From Streptomyces sp. NK08204 (GTDB lineage Bacteria; Actinomycetota; Actinomycetes; Streptomycetales; Streptomycetaceae): a stretch of 64,000 nt of DNA. Both the position numbers and the translations under genes were made by a program. How positions within the stretch are numbered: position 1 is the stretch's first letter; the number at the start of each line of letters is the position of its first letter. The stretch covers positions 1 to 64,000 of the forward strand of contig NZ_JAINVF010000007.1 in the NCBI RefSeq assembly GCF_020400585.1. Reading direction: 5' to 3'. Positions 24,492 to 34,294 of the stretch are shown in pieces. The notes under the pieces were generated by a model. That model saw only the letters and a list, made by a program, of their open reading frames with translations, did not search any database and was not told where the DNA came from.

Positions 24492-25552
24492 GCCACGCAG
24501 CCGTCATCACCGACAAGCAGCCCAGCACCCTGCGCGGCGCCAGCCTGCCCAGGTGGTCGCCGTGGGCGATCGCCGGGGGCTCCCTCGCCCTGGGCCTCGG
24601 CATCTCCTTCGCCGCCGGCCTGCACAGCAAGATCCAGTGGGGTCTGATCGCCGCGGTCCTGTTCGTCCTCGGCACGTATGTGCTCGCCGCGCGCGTCGAG
24701 GGCCGCCGCCAGGCCAAGGACCGCGTCGCGACCAGCCTCGTCTGGGTCGCCTTCCTGGTCGCCGTGGTGCCGCTGGTCTCCCTGATCTGGGTGACCGTCG
24801 CGCGCGGTGTGAAGGTCCTGGACCCCTACTTCCTGAGCCACTCCATGGGTGTCGTCGCCGACACCGAGCCGGGCGGTGGCGTGTACGCCGCCATCATCGG
24901 CAGCCTGGAGCAGGTGGGCCTCGCCACCGCGATCGGCGCCCCGATCGGCATCCTCACCGCGATCTACCTCGTGGAGTACGGGCGGGGCACGCTCGCCAAG
25001 GCGGTCACCTTCTTCGTCGACGTGATGACCGGCATCCCGTCGATCGTCGCCGGTCTGTTCATCCTCAGCCTGGTGCTCATCATGAAGCTGGGGCCCTCCG
25101 GCTTCGCCGGCTCCCTCGCCCTGGCCATCCTGATGATGCCGGTCGTGGTCCGCTCCACCGAGGAGATGCTCAAGCTCGTCCCGAACGAGCTGCGCGAGGC
25201 GTCCCTGGCGCTGGGCGTGCCGAAGTGGCGCACCATCCTGAAGGTGGTCCTGCCGACCTCCATCGGCGGCATCACCACCGGCGTCATGCTGGCCGTCGCC
25301 CGTATCGCGGGCGAGACCGCGCCGGTGCTGCTGCTGGTGTTCGGCAACCCGTTCATCAACAACGACCCCTTCCACGGGGCCCAGGCGTCGCTGCCGCTGT
25401 ACATCTACAACCAGTTCGCGAACAGCGCGGGCTCCGGTGCGGCGTACGACAGGGCCTGGGCGGCATCGCTCACGCTGATCGCCTTCGTGATGATCCTCAA
25501 CCTGGGTGCCCGCGCGATCGCGCGCTGGAAGGCCCCGAAGACCGGTCGCTGA
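24488..25552 (+). CDS. pstA: Phosphate ABC transporter permease PstA
   Basis: 354 aa. The N-terminus is somewhat extended (two hydrophobic segments before the core), then six permease helices. The EAA motif is at [21 protein letters not shown]. The start ATG 24488 overlaps the pstC stop by 4 bp. It forms the membrane channel with PstC; pstB follows after 41 bp. Confidence 0.96.
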   Translation: MSHAAVITDKQPSTLRGASLPRWSPWAIAGGSLALGLGISFAAGLHSKIQWGLIAAVLFVLGTYVLAARVEGRRQAKDRVATSLVWVAFLVAVVPLVSLIWVTVARGVKVLDPYFLSHSMGVVADTEPGGGVYAAIIGSLEQVGLATAIGAPIGILTAIYLVEYGRGTLAKAVTFFVDVMTGIPSIVAGLFILSLVLIMKLGPSGFAGSLALAILMMPVVVRSTEEMLKLVPNELREASLALGVPKWRTILKVVLPTSIGGITTGVMLAVARIAGETAPVLLLVFGNPFINNDPFHGAQASLPLYIYNQFANSAGSGAAYDRAWAASLTLIAFVMILNLGARAIARWKAPKTGR

Positions 25553-25593
25553 CCGCGGCCTCGGCGACTGAAGACTTTGGAAGTGAAGCAGTA

Positions 25594-26370
25594 ATGGCCA
25601 AGCGAATCGACGTAAGCGGACTGACCGCCTACTACGGCTCCCACAAGGCGATCGAGGACATCTCGATGACCGTCGAGCCGCGTTCGGTGACGGCGTTCAT
25701 CGGCCCCTCCGGCTGCGGCAAGTCGACGTTCCTGCGCACCCTCAACCGCATGCACGAGGTCACCCCGGGCGGCCGGGTCGAGGGCAAGGTGCTCCTCGAC
25801 GACGAGGACCTCTACGGCGCGGGCGTCGACCCGGTGTCGGTGCGCCGCGAGGTCGGCATGGTGTTCCAGCGCCCGAACCCGTTCCCCACGATGTCGATCT
25901 TCGACAACGTGGCGGCGGGCCTGCGCCTGAACGGCAACTACCGCAAGAGCGAGCTGAACGACATCGTCGAGCGGTCGCTCAAGGGCGCGAACCTCTGGAA
26001 CGAGGTCAAGGACCGTCTGAACAAGCCCGGCTCGGGCCTCTCCGGTGGTCAGCAGCAGCGTCTGTGCATCGCGCGGGCGATCGCGGTGGAACCGAAGGTC
26101 CTGCTCATGGACGAGCCCTGCTCGGCCCTGGACCCGATCTCCACCCTCGCCATCGAGGACCTGATCGGTGAGCTGAAGGAGCGCTTCACGATCGTCATCG
26201 TGACGCACAACATGCAGCAGGCGGCCCGTGTCTCGGACCGCACGGCGTTCTTCAACCTCGCCGCCGTCGGCCAGCCCGGCCGGCTGATCGAGATCGACGA
26301 CACGGAGCGCATCTTCTCCAACCCGTCGGTCCAGGCCACCGAGGACTACATCTCGGGCCGCTTCGGCTGA
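25594..26370 (+). CDS. pstB: Phosphate ABC transporter ATPase PstB
   Basis: 258 aa from ATG 25594. Walker [10 protein letters not shown] (residues 37-45), the Q-loop in [11 protein letters not shown], signature LSGGQQQR, Walker [14 protein letters not shown] and the H-loop IVTHNMQQA are all intact. Closely matches PstB length and sequence. It energises phosphate uptake through PstCA. Last gene of the operon, followed by a strong terminator. Note that phoU is not adjacent here. Confidence 0.97.
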   Translation: MAKRIDVSGLTAYYGSHKAIEDISMTVEPRSVTAFIGPSGCGKSTFLRTLNRMHEVTPGGRVEGKVLLDDEDLYGAGVDPVSVRREVGMVFQRPNPFPTMSIFDNVAAGLRLNGNYRKSELNDIVERSLKGANLWNEVKDRLNKPGSGLSGGQQQRLCIARAIAVEPKVLLMDEPCSALDPISTLAIEDLIGELKERFTIVIVTHNMQQAARVSDRTAFFNLAAVGQPGRLIEIDDTERIFSNPSVQATEDYISGRFG

Positions 26371-26431
26371 TCCGCAGCCCCTGAACGCCTCGCGGTGCTG
26401 CATGGCGGTGCCACCGCGAGGACGCAAAAAA

Positions 26432-26461
26432 GGCCCGCCCCCGGATCTCCGGGGGCGGGCC
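26432..26461. terminator. Bidirectional terminator between pstB and pit
   Basis: A 14-bp perfect stem (26432-26445 with 26448-26461, arm GGCCCGCCCCCGGA) with only a 2-nt loop. It is flanked by AAAAAA on the left and CTGCTTTT on the right, so it can serve both the plus-strand pst operon and the minus-strand pit operon. Confidence 0.9.
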
Positions 26462-26559
26462 CGCTGCTTTTGGCCGGTGCCCGTCACCGCGTGGTCCCGG
26501 GTGGCGGTGGTCCGGCACGGGCCGGGGCCGGGGGGCGCGGGAGCCCCCCGGCCCCGGCC

Positions 26560-27558
26560 CTACAGCGCGGTCAGGTTCACCACCTCGAAGGCCAGCGCGG
26601 CGACCAGTGCCGCGGCGGGCATCGTGATGAACCAGCCGAGCACGATGTTCTTGGCCACGCCCCAGCGCACGGCGTTGAGCCGCTTCGTGGCGCCCACGCC
26701 CATGATCGCCGAGGTGATGACATGGGTGGTGGAGATCGGCGCCTTGAACAGGTACGCCGTACCGAACATGATCGAGGCGCCCGTGGCCTCCGCGGCGAAG
26801 CCCTGCGGCGGGTCCAGCTCGATGATCTTGCGGCCCAGCGTGCGCATGATCCGCCAGCCGCCCGCGTAGGTGCCGAGCGACAGCATCACCGCGGAGACGA
26901 TCTTCACCCACACCGGGATCGGGGCGCCGAAGGTCGAGTGGCCGGAGATCACCAGGGCCATCACCACGACACCCATGGTCTTCTGGGCGTCCTGCAGACC
27001 GTGGCCGAGGGCCATGCCGGCCGCCGAGACGGTCTGGGCGATGCGGAAGCCCCGCTTGGCCTTGTGCGGGTTGGCCCGCCGGAAGATCCACATGATCGCC
27101 GTCATGACCAGGTAACCGACGAGGAGACCGACCACGGGGGACAGGATCATCGGAATGATGATCTTGTTCAGCACGCCGTTCCAGTGCACGGCCGTACCGC
27201 CTGCCAGGGCCGCGCCCACCAGGCCGCCGAACAGCGCGTGGGAGGACGAGGAGGGCAGGCCGAAGTACCAGGTGACCAGGTTCCAGACGATCGCGCCGAC
27301 CAGGGCCGCGAAGAGGATGCCCATGCCGTGCGAGCCCGAGGGTGTCTCGATCAGGCCCTCGCTGACGGTCTTGGCGACCCCGGAGCCCAGGAAGGCACCG
27401 GCGAGGTTCATCACGGCGGCCATCGCGAGGGCGGCGCGCGGGGTCAGCGCGCGCGTCGACACCGATGTGGCGATCGCGTTCGCGGAGTCGTGGAATCCGT
27501 TCGTGTACGTGAAGAAGAGCGCGACCAGAATGGTCGCGACGAGGGCGAAGGTGTCCAT
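26560..27558 (-). CDS. pit: Low-affinity inorganic phosphate transporter (Pit)
   Basis: 332 aa with about ten helices. PiT-family signature duplicates: FTYTNGFHDSANAIAT near the N-terminus and the second half around GRKIIELDPPQGFAAEATG. It imports metal-phosphate using the proton gradient. It begins 7 bp after the DUF47 gene, forming a two-gene operon. Likely orthologue of pitH1 (SCO4138). It lies convergent to pstSCAB so both phosphate systems are side by side. Confidence 0.94.
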   Translation of the reverse strand: MDTFALVATILVALFFTYTNGFHDSANAIATSVSTRALTPRAALAMAAVMNLAGAFLGSGVAKTVSEGLIETPSGSHGMGILFAALVGAIVWNLVTWYFGLPSSSSHALFGGLVGAALAGGTAVHWNGVLNKIIIPMILSPVVGLLVGYLVMTAIMWIFRRANPHKAKRGFRIAQTVSAAGMALGHGLQDAQKTMGVVVMALVISGHSTFGAPIPVWVKIVSAVMLSLGTYAGGWRIMRTLGRKIIELDPPQGFAAEATGASIMFGTAYLFKAPISTTHVITSAIMGVGATKRLNAVRWGVAKNIVLGWFITMPAAALVAALAFEVVNLTAL

Positions 27559-27565
27559 CGACGCC

Positions 27566-28186
27566 TCAGGACTCCTTGACGGCGATGGTCTCCACCGTGT
27601 TCGCCACGTGCTCGAACGCGTCCGCCGCCTCTTCCAGGACGTCCACGATCTGCTTGAGCTTCAGCACCTCGATCGCGTCGTACTTGCCGTTGAAGAGGTG
27701 GGCCAGCAGCTTGCGGTGGATCTGGTCCGCCTGGTTCTCCAGCCGGTTGACCTCGATCCAGTACTCGGTGAGGTTGTCCATCGTGCGCAGGTGCGGCATG
27801 GCCTCCGCGGTCAGCTCGGCCGCCCGCGCCAGAACCTCGATCTGCTGCTCTATGCCCTTGGGCAGTTCCTCGATGTTGTAGAGGACGACAAGGTCGACGG
27901 CCTCTTCCATGAAGTCCATGATGTCGTCGAGGGACGACGCGAGGGAGTAGATGTCCTCGCGGTCGAAGGGCGTGATGAACGAGGAGTTCAGTTGGTGGAA
28001 GATCGCATGCGTGGCGTCGTCACCTGCGTGTTCCGCGGCCCGCATACGCTCTGCGATCTCGGCCCGGGCGGAGGCGTCCGCCCCGAGCAGTTCCATCAGG
28101 AGTTTCGAGCCGGTGACGATGTTGTCCGCGGAGGCGGCGAACATGTCGTAGAAGCTCGTCTCCCTGGGGGTCAGACGAAAGCGCAC
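27566..28186 (-). CDS. DUF47 / PhoU-like Pit accessory protein
   Basis: 206 aa, GTG start at 28186. An all-helical DUF47 protein (PhoU-like fold): the N-terminal ETSFYDMFAASADNIV and repeated acidic motifs DREDIYSLASSLDDIMD and NRLENQADQIHRKLLAHL are the E/DxxxD metal clusters of PhoU-type bundles. In other bacteria such proteins sit upstream of pit and modulate its activity. Here it is translated just ahead of pit. Confidence 0.9.
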   Translation of the reverse strand: MRFRLTPRETSFYDMFAASADNIVTGSKLLMELLGADASARAEIAERMRAAEHAGDDATHAIFHQLNSSFITPFDREDIYSLASSLDDIMDFMEEAVDLVVLYNIEELPKGIEQQIEVLARAAELTAEAMPHLRTMDNLTEYWIEVNRLENQADQIHRKLLAHLFNGKYDAIEVLKLKQIVDVLEEAADAFEHVANTVETIAVKES

Positions 28187-28338
28187 AAGGGGTCCTCGGG
28201 GTGCATCGGTTTCGGTCAGGCTGATGCTAGGCGCATCATCCGGCCACGGCTATCGGGCCGTCCCCCAGTGTCGCCCATCGGGCACCCGGATCGGCACGGG
28301 GGCGGACCAAGGGCCTCATACCCAGCAAAGTTCGCTAT

Positions 28339-28361
28339 CATATACCCGCCTGGGGTATATG
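28339..28361. promoter_or_regulatory. CsoR operator
   Basis: Perfect palindrome CATATACCC-GCCTG-GGGTATATG: 9-bp arms and 5-nt spacer, ending 31 bp before the csoR start. It matches the known CsoR operator form (TATACCC with G-rich centre then GGGTATA). It is the single strongly AT-containing palindrome in the divergent DUF47/csoR region, consistent with copper-relieved autorepression. Confidence 0.85.
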
Positions 28362-28392
28362 CAGGCTCGTCCGGACAACAGGGAGGCCCGTG

Positions 28393-28701
28393 ATGACGGC
28401 GACCGAGGCCCACGCGACCACGCACGGTTACCACAAGCAGAAGGACGAGCACCTCAAGCGGCTGCGCCGGATCGAGGGGCAGATCCGCGGCCTGCAGCGC
28501 ATGGTCGACGAGGACACCTACTGCATCGACATACTCACCCAGGTCTCGGCCTCCACCAAGGCCCTGCAGTCGTTCGCCCTGCAGCTGCTCGAGGAGCACC
28601 TGCGGCACTGCGTGGCGGACGCGGCCCTCAAGGGCGGTGACGAGATCGACGCGAAGGTGGACGAGGCGACGAAGGCGATCGCCCGCATGCTGCGCACCTG
28701 A
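28393..28701 (+). CDS. csoR: Copper-sensing repressor CsoR
   Basis: 102 aa from ATG 28393 (GGGAGG six bases upstream; GTG 28390 is also in frame). The DUF156/CsoR helical fold has the Cu(I) ligands C44 (DTYCIDIL), H69 and C73 (EEHLRHCV). DNA binding is released by Cu(I). It is probably SCO4136. No copper ATPase or chaperone gene lies next to it, so it likely acts on unlinked targets besides itself. Confidence 0.95.
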   Translation: MTATEAHATTHGYHKQKDEHLKRLRRIEGQIRGLQRMVDEDTYCIDILTQVSASTKALQSFALQLLEEHLRHCVADAALKGGDEIDAKVDEATKAIARMLRT

Positions 28702-28710
28702 ACCCGGTCC

Positions 28711-28872
28711 TCAGCGGGACTCGCGCTCCTCGGCGACCCGCAGGACCTCGTCGATGCTTTCCAGGCTGAGCCGGTCCTCGGCGGCCGAGGCCGCGATGAT
28801 CAGCTCTCCGCACAGCTCTATCTCGGCGAGAGCCACGTGGTCCTGGACCGCCGTACCGCCTGCCGGAGCCAC
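28711..28872 (-). CDS. Small acidic conserved protein, 53 aa
   Basis: GTG 28872 with GAGGTGAGG just upstream; stop at 28711. Sequence begins MAPAGGTAVQDHVALAEIE and continues CGELIIAASAAEDRLS, ending VAEERESR. It is acidic, probably helical, with one Cys. Third-codon GC bias and the good ribosome site support it as real. Function unknown. Convergent with csoR (9 bp between stops). Confidence 0.7.
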   Translation of the reverse strand: MAPAGGTAVQDHVALAEIELCGELIIAASAAEDRLSLESIDEVLRVAEERESR

Positions 28873-28972
28873 GTGCCTCACCTCTTCCCCGCCGTCACCG
28901 ACTCCCTAGAGTAGGCAGCGGTCCGGACCCCGCGCATGGCACGGACGGGCTAGTCGGGGGTGGCGGCACTGA

Positions 28973-29881
28973 CTAGTTTCCGCCCTCCCTCCGGCCCTTG
29001 TCTGCGCCCTTGTCCCCGCCTTGATCGTCGTCCTCGGCGATCCAGCCCGCGTAGATGTCCCTGGAGCGCGGCAGGAGTACGTCCACGGGGGCGCCGAAGC
29101 CGTACAGCAGCGTGGTCGAGGCGACCGCCACGGGCGTCTTCTGGCGGCCGTTGACGAAGCTGAAGCGCTGCCTGAGCTTGCGGACGCGGCCCTGGTCGTC
29201 GAGGTAGGCGTCGAACGGCACCTGGGCCGTGGCGAATCCTCTGGCCGCCGCCTCGAGGCACGCCCGCACGTCCGCCGGCGCGCCGCGGGCCGCGACGGAG
29301 AGGTCCGCGGTCCCCCGGTAGTGCCGTACCCCGGTGCCGCCTACCTCGGTCGTGCCGAGGTACGTCGCCGTGCGCGTCCCGCGCAGCACTTCGGCCGCCG
29401 TGGACGGGTCGGTCGCGCCGCCGGTCACCAGGTTGCCGTCGGACAGGGCGGCCGTCTCCACCCGCACCCATTTGTCGGCGGGCACCCCGGCGCCCCGGTT
29501 CTTCATGAACAGGGCGCCCGGTGTGAGGAGTTCGGTGATGGGCCGGTGCTGCGAGGCGCCCGTCGGGTCCTCGGGCAGCACGACCGTGAGGTGCCCGAGC
29601 CGGCGCCGGTAGTCGTAGACACCCCTGCCGCGGATGGTGACCCGGGTGCCGCCCGTGGCCATCTCCATCGACGTGCTGACCTTGGAACTGCCCGCGTCGC
29701 GCAGGGTGTCGGCGGCCCCGTGCAGCACGGTGACCGGATCGCCGACGGGCCCGTTCACGCCCTCGGCGGCGGCCCCGCTGCCGGAGCAGCCCGTGACAGC
29801 CGCGCCGAGCCCTGCTGTGATCCCCATGATCCCCACCGCGACGACGGTCCTGCCCGCGCGCCTGTGCTGCCGCCGATCCAT
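28973..29881 (-). CDS. LppX/LprG-like lipoprotein
   Basis: 302 aa. Lipobox VTGC after a signal sequence with an Arg-rich start. The mature part has alternating beta strands (SSKVSTSMEMA, TRVTIRGRGVYDYRR, TYLGTTEVGGTGVRHYRG) as in the LppX/LprAFG fold that carries lipids in mycobacteria, and ends in a charged Asp/Lys/Gly tail (DDDQGGDKGADKG). Surface location and lipid or hydrophobic ligand binding are inferred. Monocistronic. Confidence 0.8.
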   Translation of the reverse strand: MDRRQHRRAGRTVVAVGIMGITAGLGAAVTGCSGSGAAAEGVNGPVGDPVTVLHGAADTLRDAGSSKVSTSMEMATGGTRVTIRGRGVYDYRRRLGHLTVVLPEDPTGASQHRPITELLTPGALFMKNRGAGVPADKWVRVETAALSDGNLVTGGATDPSTAAEVLRGTRTATYLGTTEVGGTGVRHYRGTADLSVAARGAPADVRACLEAAARGFATAQVPFDAYLDDQGRVRKLRQRFSFVNGRQKTPVAVASTTLLYGFGAPVDVLLPRSRDIYAGWIAEDDDQGGDKGADKGRREGGN

Positions 29882-30035
29882 CGCCTGCCTACTCCCAGCC
29901 GGTACGTCCGTGGGCCCCCTTCGATCCGGTTAACGACGGGTAGGGAGCGCCGTCACGCGCGGTCGGAACCGGGGGTGACGAAGCCCGTGGGAGGGCCGTA
30001 CGCCGTTCGACGGCGGAGTCGGTAACGTTGCCCGG

Positions 30036-30209
30036 GTGGCGCAGCAGGACGGGCCGGACAGGGCCCGGCAGGGGCAGGTACACCTCACGACGACGAGCGA
30101 ACAGGGCCGCTTCTGCGTGGCCCACTGCACATGCGGCTGGCGCGGCCCGGCCCGCCGGGCCCGCAGCCAGGCCAGGACGGACGCCGCGGATCACACCGCG
30201 GCCGTATGA
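30036..30209 (+). CDS. Small Cys-containing protein, 57 aa
   Basis: Reads MAQQDGPDRARQGQVHLTTT, then SEQGRFCVAHCTCGWRGPAR and ends DAADHTAAV. The CVAHCTCGW cluster (three Cys and a His) could bind a metal. GTG start 30036; TAACGT at 30023-30028 lies seven bases upstream and there is no ribosome site, indicating a leaderless message. It converges on the Nudix gene with 10 bp between stops. Function unknown; strong codon bias supports it. Confidence 0.65.
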   Translation: MAQQDGPDRARQGQVHLTTTSEQGRFCVAHCTCGWRGPARRARSQARTDAADHTAAV

Positions 30210-30219
30210 GGTGCCGCGC

Positions 30220-30633
30220 TCATCCGGGTGCGAGGCTGCGGACCAGCGCGTCCACCAGCTCCCGGTCCCGGGGCTGGGTCAGCCGGCAGCGGGCCGCGGC
30301 GGGGGAGAGCCACAGCACGCGGTCGACCTCCGAGTTCGGCGTGAAGTGGCCGGAAACAGCCTCTGCCGCCCAGTAACGCACCTGCTTCGGGCGGCCGTTG
30401 GCCAGATAGCGCACAGTCGGCAGCTCGGTGCCGGGGACGGCCGTGCAGCCGGTCTCCTCCACCACCTCTCGCAGGGCGCCCGCGAGCGCGTCCTCGCCCC
30501 GCTTCAGCTTGCCCTTCGGGTGGGACCAGTCGTCGTACTTGGGCCGGTGGACCAGGCAGACCTCGAGGTCGCCCGGGACCGGCGAGCGGCGCCACAGCAC
30601 GCAGCCCGCCGCCCGGACCAAGGTGTCGTTCAC
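30220..30633 (-). CDS. Nudix hydrolase
   Basis: 137 aa, a single Nudix domain. The full Nudix box GX5EX7REUXEEXGU is present: G-KLKRG-E, then REVVEETGC. The likely substrate is a nucleoside diphosphate linked to another moiety; the N-terminal AAGCVLWRR and HPKGKLKRGE resemble MutT1/ApnA-type enzymes. It is third in a ppk-CHAD-Nudix operon (19 bp from the CHAD gene), so a role in polyphosphate or diadenosine-polyphosphate turnover is suggested by position. Confidence 0.92.
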   Translation of the reverse strand: MNDTLVRAAGCVLWRRSPVPGDLEVCLVHRPKYDDWSHPKGKLKRGEDALAGALREVVEETGCTAVPGTELPTVRYLANGRPKQVRYWAAEAVSGHFTPNSEVDRVLWLSPAAARCRLTQPRDRELVDALVRSLAPG

Positions 30634-30652
30634 GCCGCCTCCTCGGGAGGGT

Positions 30653-31759
30653 TCAGGGTGCGCCGACCGTCTGCCCCAGCCATGCCTGCTGGAAGGCGAA
30701 CCGGGCCGCCTCCACCTCGTGCCGCTGGTCGGCGTGGAGCACGCCGAGCGCGTACGCCGTCGCCGGGGCGATGCGCGGCGTACGGGCCGCCTGGGCCGCC
30801 GCCGCTGCCGCCTCCGAGGCGTCCCGGTGCTGGTTCAGCGCCTGGCCGGCCGTCAGGAGCCTTACGTCCGCGGGGGCGTCGCCCTCGTGCATCGCCTCGC
30901 GGGCGTACCGGTGCAGGCGCAGCAGCAGCCGGACCTGGTGCCAGGGGCCGTCCTGGGGGTGCGGGGTGAGGTCCGGGGACAGGCCGTGGATCAGGGCCTC
31001 GGCGTTGTAGGGGTGGCCGGCGGTGACCAGCGGCAGGCTGCCGACGGCGTCCGTGAGGCGTTCCTTCGCCGCGGCGGCCAGCGGGCCCAGGTCCGTGGTG
31101 GCGGCGGCCGGGGTCAGGGGCACCTCGCTGGCGAGTACGGCGACCTTGTCGGCGACGGCGTGGAAGCGGGAGGAGCCGATGGCCTGGAGCGCCGTGGAGT
31201 GGGCACGGGTCCGGGCGAGGGTGAGCTGCCGTTCGAGCAGCGCCCCCGCCTTGGCCGCGCCCACGGTGAGGTTGCCGCGCTCTGTGCCCGCCGCCGGGCG
31301 GGCCGGTCCGCCGGGGCTGGACGGTGCTTCCTCCACGCCCGGGCCGGCTCGCCTGCCCACGGCTTTGTTCGTCAGCGCCGCCTGTGTCGGGAACACCGTC
31401 GCGCCCGACAGCCTGTGCAGGGCCTGCAGGAGGCGTTCCAGGCGGGCCTCGTAGGCGTGTTCGAGGCCCAGTGTGCCGGACAGCCAAGCCAGTTCGGGGC
31501 GCATCTCCTCGGACCAGTCGGGGTCCAGCAGGGGGCGGAAGGTGTGGAGGCTGCCGCTGATGCGGCGGGCCGAGCGGCGCAGTGCCCTGGCGGCGTCGAC
31601 GGCCCCCCCGGCGTTGCCGGCCGTACTGCCGCCGGACTCCCGGTGCAGGCGCAGCGCGCGCAGGAACTCCGTGGCCTGCGCGCGTAGATAGCCTGAGAGG
31701 GCGTCCCCCCTGACCGTCCCGGCCGCGGGGTCCGTCGGGTCAAGGTGTTGCATTGCCAC
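30653..31759 (-). CDS. CHAD-domain protein (probable polyphosphate binder)
   Basis: 368 aa from GTG 31759 (GGAGG seven bases upstream), overlapping the ppk stop by 20 bp. A helical CHAD domain with conserved basic and His residues: [31 protein letters not shown] and [14 protein letters not shown] domains bind polyphosphate granules. Overlap with ppk and the following Nudix gene make a polyphosphate operon. Confidence 0.88.
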   Translation of the reverse strand: MAMQHLDPTDPAAGTVRGDALSGYLRAQATEFLRALRLHRESGGSTAGNAGGAVDAARALRRSARRISGSLHTFRPLLDPDWSEEMRPELAWLSGTLGLEHAYEARLERLLQALHRLSGATVFPTQAALTNKAVGRRAGPGVEEAPSSPGGPARPAAGTERGNLTVGAAKAGALLERQLTLARTRAHSTALQAIGSSRFHAVADKVAVLASEVPLTPAAATTDLGPLAAAAKERLTDAVGSLPLVTAGHPYNAEALIHGLSPDLTPHPQDGPWHQVRLLLRLHRYAREAMHEGDAPADVRLLTAGQALNQHRDASEAAAAAAQAARTPRIAPATAYALGVLHADQRHEVEAARFAFQQAWLGQTVGAP

Positions 31760-33971
31760 GCCGGCGCCTCCGGGCGTCTATGAGCATCTCCTGAACGTTG
31801 CGCAGGGGCTGTCCGTCCGCGTCGGTCGCGTGCCGGGTCCACTCGCCGTCGGGGCCGAGGTGCCAGGAGGCGGTGGAGTCGGACATGCCGGTGTCGAGCA
31901 GCCGGTTCAGGGCCGCCCGGTGGCCGGGGTCGACGACCCGGACCAGGGCCTCTATCCGGCGGTCGAGGTTGCGGTGCATCATGTCGGCGCTGCCGATCCA
32001 CACCTCGGGTTCGCCGCCGTTGCCGAAGGCGAAGACCCGGGAGTGCTCGAGGAAGCGGCCGAGGATCGAGCGGACCCGGACGTTCTCCGACAGGCCCGCG
32101 ACGCCCGGACGGACGGCGCAGATGCCCCGCACCCAGATGTCGACCGGCACGCCCGCCTGGGACGCCCGGTAGCAGGCGTCGATGATCGCCTCGTCGACGA
32201 TCGAGTTGACCTTGATGCGGACGAACGCCGGGCGGCCCGCGCGGTGGTTCCTGATCTCCTTGTGGATCCGCGAGACCAGCCCGTCCCGCAGCGACTTGGG
32301 GGCGACCAGGAGCCGGCGGTACGTCTCCCGGCGGGAGTAGCCGGACAGGCGGTTGAAGAGGTCCGAGAGGTCCGCGCCGACCTGCGGGTCGGCGGTGAGC
32401 AGGCCCAGGTCCTCGTACAGACGCGCCGTCTTCGGGTGGTAGTTGCCGGTGCCGACGTGGCTGTAGCGCCGCAGCGTCTCACCCTCCTGGCGTACCACCA
32501 GGGACAGCTTGCAGTGCGTCTTCAGACCGACCAGGCCGTACACGACGTGGCAGCCGGCCTCCTCCAGGCGCTTCGCCCACTTGATGTTGGCGTGCTCGTC
32601 GAAGCGGGCCTTGATCTCGACCAGCACGAGGACCTGCTTGCCGGCCTCGGCGGCGTCGATGAGCGCGTTGACGATCGGGGAGTCGCCGGAGGTCCGGTAC
32701 AGGGTCTGCTTGATCGCGAGGACGTCCGGGTCCTCGGCCGCCTGCTCGATGAAGGCCTGCACGGACGTCGAGAAGGAGTCGTACGGGTGGTGCAGCAGGA
32801 CGTCCCGGCTGCGCAGCGCCGCGAAGATGTCGGGCGCGGAGGCCGACTCGACCTCGGCGAGGTCGCGGTGGGTGCCCGCGACGTACTTCGGGTACTTCAG
32901 CTCCAGGCGGTCGATGCCGGCGATACGGAAGAGACCGGTGAGGTCCAGGGGACCCGGCAGCGGGTACACCTCGGCCTCGGAGATCTTCAGCTCGCGCACC
33001 AGCAGGTCGAGCACCTCGCGGTCGATGGACTCCTCGACCTCCAGGCGCACCGGCGGCCCGAAGCGGCGCCGCATGAGTTCCTTCTCCAGGGCCTGGAGCA
33101 GGTTCTCCGCGTCGTCCTCCTCGACCTCCAGGTCCTCGTTCCTGGTCAGGCGGAAGGCGTGGTGCTCCACCACCTCCATGCCCGGGAACAGTTCCTCCAG
33201 GTGCGCGGCTATGACGTCCTCCAGCGGGACGTACCGGCCGGGCGCGGCCTCCAGGAACCGGGACAGCAGCGGCGGCACCTTCACGCGGGCGAAGTGCTTG
33301 TGGCCGCTCACCGGGTTGCGTACGACCACGGCCAGGTTCAGGGACAGGCCGGAGATGTACGGGAAGGGGTGCGCGGGGTCCACGGCCAGCGGGGTGAGGA
33401 CCGGGAAGATCTGGTGCCGGAAGAGCGTGAAGAGGCGGGCCTGCTCCTTCTCGGTCAGCTCGTTCCAGCGGACCAGGTGGATGCCCTCCTCCGCGAGTGC
33501 GGGAGCGACGTCCTCGTGGTAGCAGGCGGCGTGCCGGGCCATCAGCTCGCGCGAGCGGGCCCAGATCATCTCCAGGACCTCGCGGGGCTGCAGACCGGAG
33601 GCCGAACGGGTGGCGACCCCGGTCGCGATGCGGCGCTTCAGACCGGCCACCCGGACCATGAAGAACTCGTCCAGGTTGCTGGCGAAGATCGCCAGGAAGT
33701 TGGCGCGCTCCAGCAGGGGCGTGTTCGGGTCCTCGGCCAGCTCCAGGACGCGCTCGTTGAAGGCGAGCCAGCTGCGTTCCCGGTCGAGGAACCGGCCCTG
33801 GGGCAGGGGCGCCCCCTCGGCGTCGGAGTCCTCGTAGGCGTCGAGGTCCGCGTCGATGTCGGGTTCCAGGTCGGAGACCGCGGCGGCCACCGTGTGCGGG
33901 CGGTGCGCGGCGATGGAGCCCACGGAGGGCTGGACGTGCTGTACCTCGGCCTGGGTGTCTGACTGGCTCAT
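31740..33971 (-). CDS. ppk: Polyphosphate kinase Ppk1
   Basis: 743 aa from ATG 33971, with an acidic N-terminal extension of about 55 residues before the conserved [20 protein letters not shown]. The autophosphorylated His is in [21 protein letters not shown] (first HKD motif) and the second catalytic His is in [14 protein letters not shown]. It reversibly polymerises ATP gamma-phosphate into polyphosphate. In S. lividans ppk is PhoP-regulated and affects antibiotic production (established). First gene of the ppk-CHAD-Nudix operon. Confidence 0.96.
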   Translation of the reverse strand: MSQSDTQAEVQHVQPSVGSIAAHRPHTVAAAVSDLEPDIDADLDAYEDSDAEGAPLPQGRFLDRERSWLAFNERVLELAEDPNTPLLERANFLAIFASNLDEFFMVRVAGLKRRIATGVATRSASGLQPREVLEMIWARSRELMARHAACYHEDVAPALAEEGIHLVRWNELTEKEQARLFTLFRHQIFPVLTPLAVDPAHPFPYISGLSLNLAVVVRNPVSGHKHFARVKVPPLLSRFLEAAPGRYVPLEDVIAAHLEELFPGMEVVEHHAFRLTRNEDLEVEEDDAENLLQALEKELMRRRFGPPVRLEVEESIDREVLDLLVRELKISEAEVYPLPGPLDLTGLFRIAGIDRLELKYPKYVAGTHRDLAEVESASAPDIFAALRSRDVLLHHPYDSFSTSVQAFIEQAAEDPDVLAIKQTLYRTSGDSPIVNALIDAAEAGKQVLVLVEIKARFDEHANIKWAKRLEEAGCHVVYGLVGLKTHCKLSLVVRQEGETLRRYSHVGTGNYHPKTARLYEDLGLLTADPQVGADLSDLFNRLSGYSRRETYRRLLVAPKSLRDGLVSRIHKEIRNHRAGRPAFVRIKVNSIVDEAIIDACYRASQAGVPVDIWVRGICAVRPGVAGLSENVRVRSILGRFLEHSRVFAFGNGGEPEVWIGSADMMHRNLDRRIEALVRVVDPGHRAALNRLLDTGMSDSTASWHLGPDGEWTRHATDADGQPLRNVQEMLIDARRRRRGNATP

Positions 33972-34294
33972 AGACCCATTGTTCCGCGCCCACGGCGTGA
34001 CGGGCGCGTCGGAACGTGCGGGTGGGAGCGTCATCGCCCCGCTTCCCGCGGGCCCCTCGGGGGGCGGCGAAGGCTCTGGCACGGCGGGCGTCATTGGCCG
34101 AGCGTCGCAAGCCCGGCTGAATCAATGGTTACGGCGACATGACGTCCCGGCTAGCGAGGGGCGGCTCCCGGGCGCACCGCGGTGCGTGCGCCGGGGGCCG
34201 GGCGGTGACCGTGGGTGTGCGGGCGGACGCCGCGTGTGTGTCGGCCGGGGTGGGTGACCGTCTCTCCCGCGCGGTCCGGTGCCCCGTCCGGCGG
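33972..34294. other. ppk upstream region
   Basis: 323 bp with no gene. In the ppk direction it contains GGTCACCCACC and GGTCACCGCCC, which resemble single PhoP half-units but are not arranged in adjacent 11-bp repeats, so a PHO box is possible but not established. An AT-richer stretch (CGTAACCATTGATTCAG, about 34115-34135) is the likely promoter area. Confidence 0.35.

Noticed and set aside
31830..33962. 710-codon plus-strand open frame opposite ppk
   Set aside because: Antisense of the third-position GC bias of ppk, whose motifs are unmistakable.
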